NCBI RefSeq assembly: GCF_963678635.1 | Contig: NC_087067.1 | Span: 20,766,596 to 20,830,595, forward strand | DNA: 64,000 nucleotides | Source: Symsagittifera roscoffensis | Lineage: Eukaryota > Xenacoelomorpha > Acoela > Convolutidae | Direction: 5' to 3' | In this document: in pieces, positions 37,155 through 48,256 of the stretch | Layout: each line of letters starts with the position of its first letter | Position numbering within the stretch: position 1 is the stretch's first letter | The notes under the pieces: model-generated | Databases searched by the model: none | Told to the model about the DNA's origin: nothing | The model's input: only the letters and a program-made list of their open reading frames with translations | Translations under genes and position numbers: made by a program

Positions 37155-37317
37155 TGACGTCATCGCCTACGCATTGATCCTTTTATGGTCATGACGTCCT
37201 TCTTTGAATAGACGTGACGTCACCACCCACGCAATTTTCCTTTAATGGTCATGACGTCATTCTTTGAATAGAAGTGACGTCACCGCCCATACAATTTTTT
37301 TTACGGTGATGACGTCA
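37155..37317. repeat. 60-bp tandem repeat (about 3 copies) packed with TGACGTCA sites
   Basis: The period is exactly 60 bp. The palindrome TGACGTCA, the full CRE/bZIP consensus, occurs at 37155, 37215, 37252, 37275 and 37310, with a one-base variant at 37192, giving two sites per repeat. GCCTACGCAATTTTCC-like words between them recur in the repeat units further right (near 44,095 and 51,822). It could be a regulatory array or part of a terminal repeat. Confidence 0.7.
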
Positions 37318-37418
37318 TCTCCTACGCAATTTTCCAAGTATGGAGAAAATTCTAGAATTTTCCGTTTTAGAAAATCAACTATTCAAAACTCTGCAGTTCC
37401 TAGACATTACTTTTAAAA

Positions 37419-37770
37419 ATGTCAATTAAAGAACATTTGAACTTCCTCGAGTTACTCTACAAGAAAAAAGCAAATATTCCGTGTGATTTATTTATTGATG
37501 AAATAGATGTAGATTCTTACTCTTTTCATAATTTTTTGAACTTTTATGTTGTCCAAAATAGAGTTCTCCGACTAAGAAAAGGCCTCTTTAGGTAAACTTA
37601 CTCAATCAAAGAGTTTACTTTTGAACCGAGCATTGAATACCAAAGCAATAAACTTACTGCTGAGTTACACCTAACAAGAAAAGAAATTATATTTATTTTA
37701 GAAAACTGGAAACTAATGAAAAAGTCGTATGATAGTATTCCAAAACTCTTTTAATTCCCTCACCAATTCC
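37419..37770 (+). pseudogene. Short coding remnants, unrecognised
   Basis: A 59-codon open stretch (MSIKEHLNFLELLYKKKAN...) and then a second coding-like stretch (EYQSNKLTAELHLTRKEI...) in very AT-rich DNA. Both look protein-like, alternating charged and hydrophobic residues. I recognise no family. They precede the first repeat unit and may belong to the same class of element as the fragments to the right. Confidence 0.35.
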
Positions 37771-38139
37771 AAAATGTGTCAGAAACCCCCAACAAAATTC
37801 TGTATTCCTCCATTTCATCAAAGATTTTCAAAGTTCAAAATCTTGCATGATAAGGTTTGGAATAAAATTTCCAGAGATGTGCTTCGAAAAATTGAGCTAT
37901 CCTCTCGAACCTACATAAAAAAAACTTGATTATCTGCTCAAAAAACAGCAAATTCTCATTGATTACATACAAAAAATTCAAGTCACTTGATGAGAAAAAT
38001 TGCTGAGATGCTAGTTTTTTTAATTTTCCTTTTTTTGTAACTTATATCGGCAATTTTTCTTATTTTTACAGAAAACAACTTTTAATCATTTATTTTTGCG
38101 ATTGCTTTTGTGTAAATTTTTATTTATCTGGAAGATTTA

Positions 38140-38470
38140 AGCCCTTAAAAGGTAAACTTTTGTCTGATTGGATACGACAACAAGAACAAAAATGAACATT
38201 TTTGTGATTGGAAACAACAATAGGTAAAAGCTCCAAAATTGAGCGTGACTTGCGATTGGACACAACTTTTGTTCATTAAGTCCATAAAAGGAAGCTAAAA
38301 CTTGATTGGCCACGACTACAATCTGCATCTCTTAGATTCTGATTGGTTGATATCAAAAAGGATAAAAATTTTCTTATCAGTGATGCTCGATTCTGATTGG
38401 TTGATGTCAAAATTTTTGAAAACTCCATGGTTAGATTATTTGATTTTTGCATCATGGCCAAATAGGATGA
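38140..38470. promoter_or_regulatory. Cluster of ATTGG (inverted CCAAT) boxes
   Basis: GATTGG recurs about every 40-60 bp (TGATTGGATACGAC, TGATTGGAAAC, CGATTGGACAC, TGATTGGCCACGAC, TGATTGGTTGAT twice), followed by GGATAAAAA. Similar clusters precede the zinc-finger fragment in every later unit (about 45,830, 50,510, 53,740, 59,380). Promoter function is a guess from the box spacing. Bases 37,771-38,139 hold only AT-rich sequence that recurs near 41,160-41,470. Confidence 0.4.
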
Positions 38471-38574
38471 AATCTTTTCTGATTTTTTTCATGTTAAAAT
38501 CAATTGGTTAAGAAATTTGCTCATTTTATTTACTTTTAATTTTTTTGAAGTTTTTTTTAGAAAAGTTTGGGACA

Positions 38575-38706
38575 TTCTAAATTTCGCATTTATTCTCGAG
38601 TTCTTTCTTGAGGTGCCGTCACTGAATAGAAACGAAACAATCGCATGTCTTAAATGTGGCAAAGAATGCACACTGGTTAAACAAATCAAAAAAAAATCTT
38701 GCAAAT
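38575..38706 (+). pseudogene. Zinc-finger fragment, unit 1
   Basis: Encodes EVPSLNRNETIACLKCGKEC and stops being alignable soon after. It is the shortest version of the fragment seen complete at 53990-54228. Confidence 0.4.
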
Positions 38707-38809
38707 AAGGAAAACTTTCATTAACAATTTTCACATTTTAAAGAAAATTGTAACAAAATTTTCTTGTACTGTTGAAAATAAAATTTATGAATTACTTTTT
38801 TCTAACTTT

Positions 38810-39800
38810 GATCATTAAAAATTTCATCTTTTGCTGGTATATTGATCAAAAATCTCAAAAAAACGATGTATTAAGATAGGTAATAGCACTTAAAGTCATC
38901 AATTTTGAAAAAAATTTTGCAATATTTTAAGAAATTTTTTACAATAGAACTTTGCGTTTTTTGCATTTGCATAAAAAAGAAGTTTGATTTTTATATGTTT
39001 TTCAAAAAATCATGAAAAATTGCAGCATGCAAAAATTTTTCTCATTTTTCGCATATTTGTTAAAAATTTTTTAAAGTTTTTTACAAATTGCAGTAGTTTT
39101 CATTATATATTTCATATTATTATCATTATATTATTAAAAAAACAAAGAAAATCTCGCAAATTAAAAAAAATTTCTCTAAATGTTTTCGCATTCTAAAAAT
39201 ATATTGTACCCCCTTTTCTTGCACTGTTAATAAAAAAGTAAATAATTTCTTTGTTTCAATTTTGATCATAAATAAATGTATTTTTTGCATGTATATTGAT
39301 CAAAAATATCAGAAAAACCTTGTATTAAGATAGATAATAGCACTCATAGTCATCAATTATGAAAACGTTTTAGCGCTAATTTAAGAATTTCTAACAATTA
39401 AATTTTGTGTTTTTTGCATGAGAAAAAAAAGTTTGGTTTTTTTTTGCAGCTGTTTTTTATAAAATTTTGAAAACAGTTGCATCATGCAAAAATTTTTCTC
39501 GAATAATTTCGCACATTTTTCGCACAAAAGTTTTCATAATATTTTTTGAAAACTTGTTACAAAAGCAAAGAAAATCTCGTAAATTAAGAAAAAATTCATC
39601 AACTATTTTCGCATTTTCAAGAAAATTGTAATAAGATTTTCTATCACTGTGGGCAATTAAATTTTATGAATCTCTTTGTTCTAATTCTAACTTTGATCAC
39701 TGAAAATTTCATCTTTTGCATGTATATTGATCAAAAATCTCAGAAAAACAATGTATTATGATAGGGAATAGCACTCAAAGTCATCAATATTGATAATTTC
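38810..39800. repeat. AT-rich repeat of about 440 bp, three copies
   Basis: The words TATTGATCAAAAAT, ATAGCACT and AAAGTCATCAAT recur near 38,840, 39,295 and 39,727, together with GCATGCAAAAATTTTTCTC. The same unit recurs near 42,756, 43,172, 46,376, 46,828, 48,708, 49,130 and 50,940. No coding signal is credible here. Confidence 0.6.
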
Positions 39801-40015
39801 TGAACAGTAATTTCTCACAAATCTATTTGAAAAAGACTATTTTTTTTCATCTTGTAAAAAAGTAACATAAATTTAATCGCTGAAACTTTGACAGGAATTG
39901 TTTGAAGAAATATTCAAAAACTAATAGAAAAACTGTTACGCTCGCTATTTACAGAATCATAACCATCAATGAAACAACAGTTTATTTTGAACAAATCAAA
40001 TTCTTATTTTGAGTT

Positions 40016-40216
40016 TTAAACTTTTCGAATTCTGTCTGAGAACTTAGAAAATGTTTTTTGAACTTTTTCCGGACGAGCCGTATGACTTGGTGTTTTTTCA
40101 GCTCCTTTCCATCGTAAGTTAAGCTGAACTCCGCAATTAGGCTGATTGAGTATTCCCCACTTGATGTGACAATATTGAGTAGAATCTGTGTTTGTACAAA
40201 AATTAAATACCATCAA
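40016..40216 (-). pseudogene. Minus-strand protein fragment, unit 1 (unrecognised family)
   Basis: Begins NFCTNTDSTQ. The family is better preserved at 43543-43764 (SPIAEFSLIYDGKELKKHQA). It lies opposite the plus-strand fragments of the unit. No function can be assigned. Confidence 0.35.
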
Positions 40217-40776
40217 TTTTTTGATATATGTATTGATATTTGTCTAGTTGCTGAAGAATTTGGCTAAGAGAAGTTCTCATTAAAATTATATGAAACTTGC
40301 AACTTCCCAAGGAGCAGAAAAAATTGCCAGAAAAACCTTGAGTTACTATTTTTTTTCGTAAAAACTGTTGGAAGCAGAAATAGATTATAATGATTATAAT
40401 CTGAATAAAAGCTGGGAAGAGCTTGACACACAGCAGCTGGAGTTGGAAAGAATGATTATTGCAGAAAATGGCAGCTTTTTATAGTAGTAGTAACGTCAAC
40501 GCAGTTTCCATAAAACAAAAAATCATATAAAACTTTCCATTTTTGGTACTACTTCCATATTTGGAAATTGCAATGACTCATACTGATTACTCCCAGTTTC
40601 ATTTAATCTCAATTCATTTGTCTCATTGCTCCTTATCTGAGCCGGTTGCTCTTCAAAAAAGTATTCAAGAAAAGTTATTGGCTCTTCAAAAATGTAATCA
40701 AAAATGTACTCAAGAAAAGAAAAAATCCTACAAGAGAAAATGTATTTCGAACCGTGCTTTCAACAATTGAAAATAA

Positions 40777-41125
40777 ATGATTTGGAACAATTTGAAAAGT
40801 CTCCACAAGGCTATCTTAGTAAAAAAAGAAGCAGAAGCAATTTCGGCAATCCGGAATACTGTTAATTACGATGCTGAAAACTTTGGACTCGTAGCTAAAT
40901 ATGAAGCCAAATCTGGTAATGAATCAACTATGGATCAGGAGCTCGACATCTGTGATAGAGCATATGAAATAGCAACATAAAACATGAGGAGGGTGTGTGT
41001 CACAATCAAGAAAAACAATGTGAACAAGCCACCCTACATTCATATTCGACTCTTCACTGCAAAGGAAAAAGAAGACTTGAAGCAAGTTGTTTGTGTCAAC
41101 TATACTTTGAATGAATCCAAATAAC
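40777..41125 (+). pseudogene. Possible PC4-like fragment, unit 1
   Basis: The oldest-looking copy of the fragment described at 57690-58130. It includes STMDQELDICDRAYEIAT and IRLFTAKEKEDLKQV. Confidence 0.35.
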
Positions 41126-41660
41126 TGTCCCAAATGTTAATAAAAGGTTGCATGATAATGATTGCATGACAAGGTTTGGAATAAGGTTTCCATAGATTTG
41201 CTTTGAAAAGTTCATCAATTTCGGGCTATCCTCTCAAACCTACATAAAAAAACTTGACTATCTGCTCAAAAATCAGCAATTTCTCATTGGTTACATACAA
41301 AAAATTCGAGTAACTTGATGAGAAAAATTGCTGAGATGCTACTTTTCTAATTTTCCTTCTTTTGTTTCTTATATCGGCAATTGTTCTTATTTTTACAGCT
41401 AATAACTTTTAATAATTTATTTTTACGATTGCTTTTTTATAAATTTTTACTTATTTGGAAGATTTAAGCCCGTAAAAGGTAAACTTTTGTCTGATTGGAT
41501 ACGACAACTAGAAAAAATGAACATTTTTGTGATTGGGAACGACAATGTGTAAAAATACCCAAAATGGAGCTTTATTTGCAATAGGACACGACTTTTGTTC
41601 AAGAATTCCATAAAAGGAAGCTAAAACTTGATTGGCCATGACTACAATCCACATCTCTTA
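41126..41660. repeat. AT-rich unit sequence with ATTGG boxes
   Basis: Resembles 37,840-38,330, including CATAAAAAAACTTGA-like and TGATTGGATACGAC words. No gene is seen. Confidence 0.4.
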
Positions 41661-41963
41661 TTTAAAAAAATCATTTTATTTTCAACTTAACTACCGTCAA
41701 CTACCTCCTCTCTCAGCTCTAAATACTTTAATTTCAATTTACTTCCCTCAACTGCCTCCCTCTCAACTGTAAATCTTGTTTTTACTCTGTATCTTTCACT
41801 CAACTTTTTACTCAAACTGATCTTCTCAGTGCAAAAAAGCAACCTTTTGTACTCTGTAGAATTTTCACCTGATCTATTACAAATTCAAGTTTGAGAAACA
41901 GTCTCTGGAGTGTTTTTGGCCCGAATGGACATCCCAATCCAAGTCTGGCACATGGTGGAGTAG

Positions 41964-42254
41964 ATGCAAAGAGATTTCAACGAAACTCATATGACGCAAG
42001 TACCCATCACAGAGAACCAACTCGGAGAAATGCAAATGATGGAGGATGTGGCTGAGCATGTGGGAATGAATTACCCCGAAACTCCTGACTCTAGATATGT
42101 GGCTCAACCATTCGACGATTTCCTCTTTCCTTGGGAAGACGGATCTGTGGAGAACCCAATTACCGTCGAAGAGGATGAGGGGTTCTCTGAGCCAAGAACT
42201 CCAGTCAGCGAACCGCCAAGACAACCACCGGTGATAGAGGCAAAACCAGATTGA
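41964..42254 (+). CDS. Hypothetical ORF, 96 aa, acidic, in a non-repeated segment
   Basis: It lies in a stretch (about 41,660-42,310) that is not part of the surrounding repeats and is richer in GC. The product is acidic and proline-rich toward the end (FLFPWEDGSVENP, EPRTPVSEPPRQPP). A pyrimidine-rich run upstream (41,700-41,830) with TCAACT repeats could be a leader or splice-acceptor region. There are no domains. It may be the end of a gene or of another mobile element, or a chance ORF. Confidence 0.35.
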   Translation: MQRDFNETHMTQVPITENQLGEMQMMEDVAEHVGMNYPETPDSRYVAQPFDDFLFPWEDGSVENPITVEEDEGFSEPRTPVSEPPRQPPVIEAKPD

Positions 42255-42319
42255 GAACTTGCAAAACTTTGAGAACTCAGCTGCTCGACAGCTCTTTGAT
42301 TTGTAAATAATTTGGTTTC

Positions 42320-43540
42320 TAATTAATTTCTTTGTTTCTAGTAGTTTTATTTTAAAAAGATAGGAACCAGGAGATAAATTAAGAGGTCATAGAAAAATTG
42401 GAGAAAGTTTATTAAAAATAAAAATAATTTTTCGATTCGTAAAATTTTTTATAAAGTTCATTCGCAAAGATGATATAAAAACTAAATCAATTTCAAAATT
42501 TGTAAAAAGCTTCACAACATGTTTGCACATATGTTGAAAAACCGTGAATAATTTTAGCACCATGCAAACATTTCCATCATATTTTTTGCACACTTGTTAA
42601 ACAAATCAAAAATAATCTTGCAAATTAAGAAAATTTTTATTAACAATTTTCACATTTGAAAGAAAATTGTAACAATACTTTCTAGTACTGTTGAAAATTA
42701 AAATTTATGAATTTTTTTTTCTAACTTTGATCATTAAAAATTTCATCTTTTTCGGATATATTGATCAAAAATCTCAAAAAAAACGATGTATTAAGTTGGG
42801 AATAGCACTTAAAGTCATCAATATTGAAAAAAAATTTGCAATCATTTAAGAATTTTTTACAAAAAGTTTTGCGTTTTTTGCATTTGCATAAGAAAAAAGA
42901 AGTTTGATTTTTTATATGTTTTTTCAAAAAATCATGAAAAATGGCAGCATGCAAAAATGTTTCTCAAAAAAATTTGCATATTTGTTAAAAAGTCTTTACA
43001 GTTTTTGCAAATTGCAGTAATTTTTATAACATTTTTTGCAGACTTCTTAAAAAAAACAAAAAAAATCTCGCAAATGAAGTAAGAAATTTCATCAACTATT
43101 ATTGCATTTTCAAGAAAATTGTAACAAAATTTTCTGGCACTGTGGGCAATTAAAATTTATAAAATTTATTGCAAGTAGATTGATCAAAAATCTCAGAAAA
43201 ACAATGTATTATGATAAAGAATAGCACTCAAAGTCATCAATAGTGATAATTTCTGAACAATAATTTAACAAAAGAAAAGTTTTTTAAAATATGAAAAAAG
43301 TTGCGTCCTGCAAAAAAATCTCAAAAATACGCAAATCTGTTCGAAAAAGACTAACTTTTTTGCACCTTGTAAAAAAAATCACATACATTTTATCGCTGAA
43401 AAGCATTTGAAATGAAAACAAAAAAAATTTGACAAGATTTGTTTGAAGAAATATTCAAAGTTTAATAGAAAAATTGTTACGCTCGCTATTTACAGAGTCA
43501 TAACCATCAACGAAACAATCGTTTCTTTTGAACAAATCAA
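42320..43540. repeat. AT-rich spacer made of the 440-bp repeat family
   Basis: Contains the TATTGATCAAAAAT words near 42,756 and 43,172. The short ORFs within it are low-complexity Phe/Lys strings without support. Confidence 0.5.
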
Positions 43541-43542
43541 AT

Positions 43543-43800
43543 TTATATTTTGAATTTCAAATTTTTTGAATTCTGTCTAAAAATGTCAGCCCAGAGTTTG
43601 CGTAGATGCAAGTTTTTGATTAGAACTTGAAAAATGTTTTTTGAACTTTTACCGGAAGAGCCATTTCCTTGATACGCTTGGTGTTTTTTCAGCTCCTTTC
43701 CATCGTAAATTAAGCTGAACTCTGCAATTGGGCTGATTGAGTACTTTCCCACTTGATGTGACAATACTTGAGTAGAATCTGTGTTTGTACAAAATTTAAA
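43543..43800 (-). pseudogene. Minus-strand protein fragment, unit 2
   Basis: Carries SPIAEFSLIYDGKELKKHQA, a Gly/Ser/Lys-rich loop and FQVLIKNLHLRKLWADIFRQ. This is the most complete copy of the family. It is unrecognised but plainly protein-like. Further copies lie near 47213-47454 and 51300-51564. Confidence 0.4.
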
Positions 43801-44339
43801 TACAATCTATTTCTTGATATATGTATTCATATTTGTCTAGTCGCTGAAAAATTTGGCTAAGAGATGTTCTCATTAAAACTGTATGAAACTTGCAACTTCC
43901 CAAGAAACAGAAAAAATTACTAGTAGACACGCAAAAATCTTGGGTTACTATGTATTTTTCATAAAAATTGTTGGAAACAGAAATAAATTATTATTATAAT
44001 CTGAATAAAAGCTGGGAAGAGCTTGACACAAAGCAGCTGCCATCGGGAAGAATGATTAATGCCGAAAATGGCGGATTTACATAGTAGTAGTAACGCCTAC
44101 GCAATTTCCATATAGGAAAAATCATACAAAACCTTCCACATTTGGTACTACTTCCATATATGGAAATCGCGATGACTCATACGGCTTACTCCCATTTTCT
44201 CTAAATCTCAAAATAATTTCTCTCATTTCTCCTTATCTGAGCAGTTTGCTTTTAAAAAAATACTCAAGAAAATCTCTTTCCTTTTCAAAAATGTCCTCAA
44301 AAACTTACTCAACAAAAAGAAAAAATTCTACAAGGGGAA

Positions 44340-44670
44340 AATATACTTCGAACCGTGCTTTCAACAGTTGAAAATAAAATATTTGGAACAAATTGAAAGT
44401 CTCTACAAGTCTACTTTTGTGAAAAAGAAACCAAAGCAATATCGGCAATCCGGAATACTGTTAATTACGATGCTGAAAACCTTGGACTCGTACCTATATA
44501 TGAAGCCAAATCTGGTAAAGAATCAACTATGGACCAGGAGCTCGACATCTGTGATAGAGTATATGAAATAGCAAAAAACAACATGAGGAGGGTGTGTGTC
44601 ACAATCAAGAAAAACAATGTGAACAAGCCACCCTAAATTCAGATTCGACTCTTCACTTCAAAGGAAAATG
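44340..44670 (+). pseudogene. Possible PC4-like fragment, unit 2
   Basis: Copy of the fragment described at 57690-58130. It is intermediate in divergence and shortened at its 3' end, where the sequence passes straight into the AT-rich unit spacer. Confidence 0.35.
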
Positions 44671-45119
44671 GTTAAAAACTATTTATTGGTTAAAAATTTT
44701 TTCTTCTCACTGAATTGATAATTAGAGCTATAGTATTAGAGCAAAAGTCAGACAAAACATACAATTTAATCAAAATTGACTTAAAAAATTAACCAATTAT
44801 CAGTTTCCACTTATTGCTTAAGAAATTACAGAAAAACTTATTTGATTACCGTCTTCATCTAAATTTAAGTAAAATTTTGTCTTATTTGGACAAAATCACG
44901 AACAAAAAACAGTCTTGAAAACCTTACCGATTTTTTTTGAGTTTCAGTATTTTATTGGTTGTTTTTCAATTTTTTGACATAATTTGAAGTTTTGATTGGC
45001 TACATGAACTTTCAAACAGTAAATTAGACTCTAAATAGGGTGAAAACATTTTATGCTGATTGTTATAACAAAATCAACTAAAACTAATAAAACGTTTCGA
45101 GTTTTTTCAAGTTTCTTTG

Positions 45120-45674
45120 TTTATTTCAGTAAGAAAATTGTTTCTAATTGAATGAAATGAAAATTCATCAGATTTTAAAGTTGAAATACTACACAAAACT
45201 ACAAGAGTGGTAGACAGATGACGTTGATGGAGCTTGTATCAGTTTTAATTTGTAAAGAAACACAGAAAACTCAATAATTTTGTTAAAAAGATAAAGAGGA
45301 GGTTGCAGAAAAGAAGAGTACTGCCAAGTTTATCATCAATGTTTTTATTTAGAAGAGTTATTTTGATTGAGTAGTCGATCAGTGAAAACAAAACATTGGA
45401 GAGCCTGTGAAACCAAAATTGGATATAAGGAACATCATTTCGGTTACTGTTTTGAGTTTGATACAAATACAAAGTATAGATTTGTCCGAATATCTTTTAA
45501 TCAATTATCTGGTTTCAAAAGACTTCCAGTTGTTTATACTACAATATACCAAAAAAAAACAATAAAAATGTATATCCTGGCAATTTCTTTTTTCACTGCT
45601 TAGAAAAAGAACAAATCGAAAAAATTTTGGTCGAAATTTCAGAACTTGAATTGGGTATCGAAAAAACAATATAA
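45120..45674 (+). pseudogene. WRGGY-family fragment, unit 2
   Basis: The unrecognised protein family described at 52990-53535, here more diverged (VKTKHWRACETKIGYKEHHF). Confidence 0.35.
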
Positions 45675-45829
45675 ACCAGACAAGAAATCTAATTTATCTC
45701 ATTTTGGTGTCAAATTTATATGTTAGTTATGTCAAAAAATTCAATAAACTTGGCTGATTGGGAAGTTTCATAATCTTTGAGAAGTTTTGTTCTGATCTAA
45801 AAAATATTTTAAAATCTGTGATTACTTCA

Positions 45830-46240
45830 CTCTGACTGGTTACTATTGCAAAAATTACCTATGAAGCAAGGCTCAATTCTGATTGGTTTATATCAGAAAG
45901 GACAAAAAATTTCCTTGTCAGTAATGCTCGATTTTGATTGGTTGATGTCAAAATTTTTGAAAACTCCATGGTTAGATTATTTGATTTTTGCATCTTGGCC
46001 AAATAGGATGATATCCATTCTGATTTTTTTCACGTTAAAATCAATTGGTTAAAAAATTTTCTCTTTTTATTTACTTTTAATTTTTTTCGAAGTTTTTTTT
46101 AGAAAAATTTGGGTCATTCTAAATTTCGCATTTATTCTCGAGTTCTTTCTTGAGGTGCCGTCACTGAATAGAAACGGAACAGTCGCATGTCTTGAATGTG
46201 GCAGAGAATGCACACTTGTTAAACAAATCATAAATAATCT
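45830..46240 (+). pseudogene. ATTGG cluster and zinc-finger fragment, unit 2
   Basis: The ATTGG boxes and GGACAAAAATTTCC lead into a short copy of the zinc-finger fragment (SLNRNGTVACLECGREC) near 46,160. Confidence 0.4.
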
Positions 46241-47200
46241 TGCAAATAAGGAAAATTTTCATTAACAATTTAAAGAAAATTGTAACAGTATTTTCTTGTA
46301 CTGTTAAAAACTAAAATTTATGAATTACTTTTTTCTAACTTTGATCATTAAAAATTTCATCTTTTGCTGGTATTTTGATCAAAAATCTCAAAAAAAACGT
46401 TGTATTAAGATAGGGAATAGCACCAAAAGTCATCATTTTTGAACAAAAATTTGCAATTATTTAAGAAGTTTTATACAATAAAATTTTGCGTTTTTTGCAT
46501 TTGCATAGGAAAAAAGAAGTTTGATTTTTTATATGTTTTTCAAAAAAAAATCATGAAAAGTTGCAGCATGCGAAAATTTTTCTTGAAAAATTTTAAATAT
46601 TTGTTAAAAGTTTTTACAGTTTTTGCAAATTGCAGTAATTTTTATAACATTTTTTGCAGACTTCTTAAAGAAAAAACAAAAAAAATCTCGAAAATTAAGA
46701 AAAATTTCATCAACTATTTTCGCATTTTCAAGAAAACTGTAACAAGATTTTCTTGCACTGTGGGCAATTAAAGTTTATAAATTTTTTGTTCTACTTTGAT
46801 CATTAAAAATTACATCTTTTGCAGGTATATTGATCATAAGTCTCAGAAGAACAATTTATTATGATAAAGAATAGCACTCAAAGTCATCAATCCTGATAAT
46901 TTCTGATCAAAAATTTAACAAAAGAAAAGTTTTTAAAATATGAAAAAGTTGCGTCCTGCAAATAATTTTCTTAAAAATACGCAAATCTGTTAGAAAAAGA
47001 CTAATTTGTTGCATCATGTAAAAAAACATACATTTAATCGCTGAAAAGCATTTGAATTGAACAAAAAAAAATTGACAACATTTGTTTGAAGAAATATTCA
47101 AAATTTAATAGAAAAATTGTTACGCTCGCTATTTACAGAGTCATAACCATCAACGAAACAATCGTTTCTTTTGAACAATTCAAATTTTTCGAATTCTGTC
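46241..47200. repeat. AT-rich spacer with two 440-bp repeats
   Basis: TATTGATCAAAAAT-type words near 46,376 and 46,828. No credible gene. Confidence 0.5.
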
Positions 47201-47212
47201 TAAAAATGTCAG

Positions 47213-47454
47213 CCCAGAGTTTGCGTAGATGCAAGTTTTTGATTAGAACTTGAAAAATGTTTTTTGAACTTTTACCGGAAGAGCCGTTTCCTTTGATACG
47301 CTTGTTCTTTTTTCAGCTCCTTTCCATCGTAAATTAAGCCAATCTCCGCAATTGGGCTGATTGAGTACTTCCCCTCTTGATGTGACAATACTTGAGTAGA
47401 ATCTGTGTTTGTACAAAAATTAATTACAATCAATTTCTTGATACATGTATTCAT
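47213..47454 (-). pseudogene. Minus-strand protein fragment, unit 3
   Basis: NFCTNTDSTQVLSHQEGKYS and ISPIAEIGLIYDGKELKK. Same family as 43543-43800. Confidence 0.35.
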
Positions 47455-47591
47455 ATTTGTCTAGTCGCTGAAAAGTTTGGCTAAGAGATGTTCTCATTAA
47501 AATTATATGAAACTTGCAACTTCCCAAGAAACAGAAAAAATTACTAGTAGACACGCAAAAATCTTGGGTTACTATGTATTTTTCGTAAAAA

Positions 47592-48256
47592 TTGTTGGAA
47601 ACAGAAATAAATTATTATTATAATCTGAATAAAAGCTGGGAAGAGCTTGACACAAAGCAGCTGTCATTGGGAAGAAGGATTATTACGGCTAACTCTCAAA
47701 ATCATTTCTCTCATTTCTCCTTATCTGAGCAGTGTGTTCTTCAAAAAAATACTCCAGAAAATCTCTTTGCACTTCAAAAATGTCCTCAAAAATGTACTCA
47801 AGAAAAGAAAAAATTCTACAAGGGGAAAATATACTTCGAACCGTGCTTTCAACAGTTAAAAATAAAATATTTGGAAGAAATTGAAAGTCTCTACAAGTCT
47901 ATCTTTGTGAAAAAGAAACAGAAGCAATATCGGCAATCCGGAATACTGTTAATTACGATGCTGAAAACCTTGGGCTCGTACCTATATATGAAGCCAAATC
48001 TGGTAAAAAATCAACTATGGATCAAGAACTCGACATCTATGATAGAGTATATGAAATAGCAACATACAACATGAGGAGGGTGTGTGTCACAATCAAGAAA
48101 AACAATGTGAACAAGCCACCCTACATTCAGATTCGACTCTTCACTTCAAAGGAAAATGAAGGCTTGAAGCAAGTTGCATATGTCAACTATACTTTGAATG
48201 AATTCAAAGAATTGTCCCAAAAGTTGGGACACTTTCTGTTTGTTGATAATTGTTAA
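47592..48256 (+). pseudogene. Possible PC4-like fragment, unit 3
   Basis: Nearly identical to the copies in units 4 and 5 over the last 79 codons (48017-48256), and so are its flanks. This points to recent duplication rather than selection. Confidence 0.4.

Noticed and set aside
38984-39196. Phe/Lys-rich short frames in the AT-rich spacers (also near 42,400, 46,450, 48,800)
   Set aside because: Products of the 440-bp AT-rich repeat; low complexity and not conserved as protein between copies.
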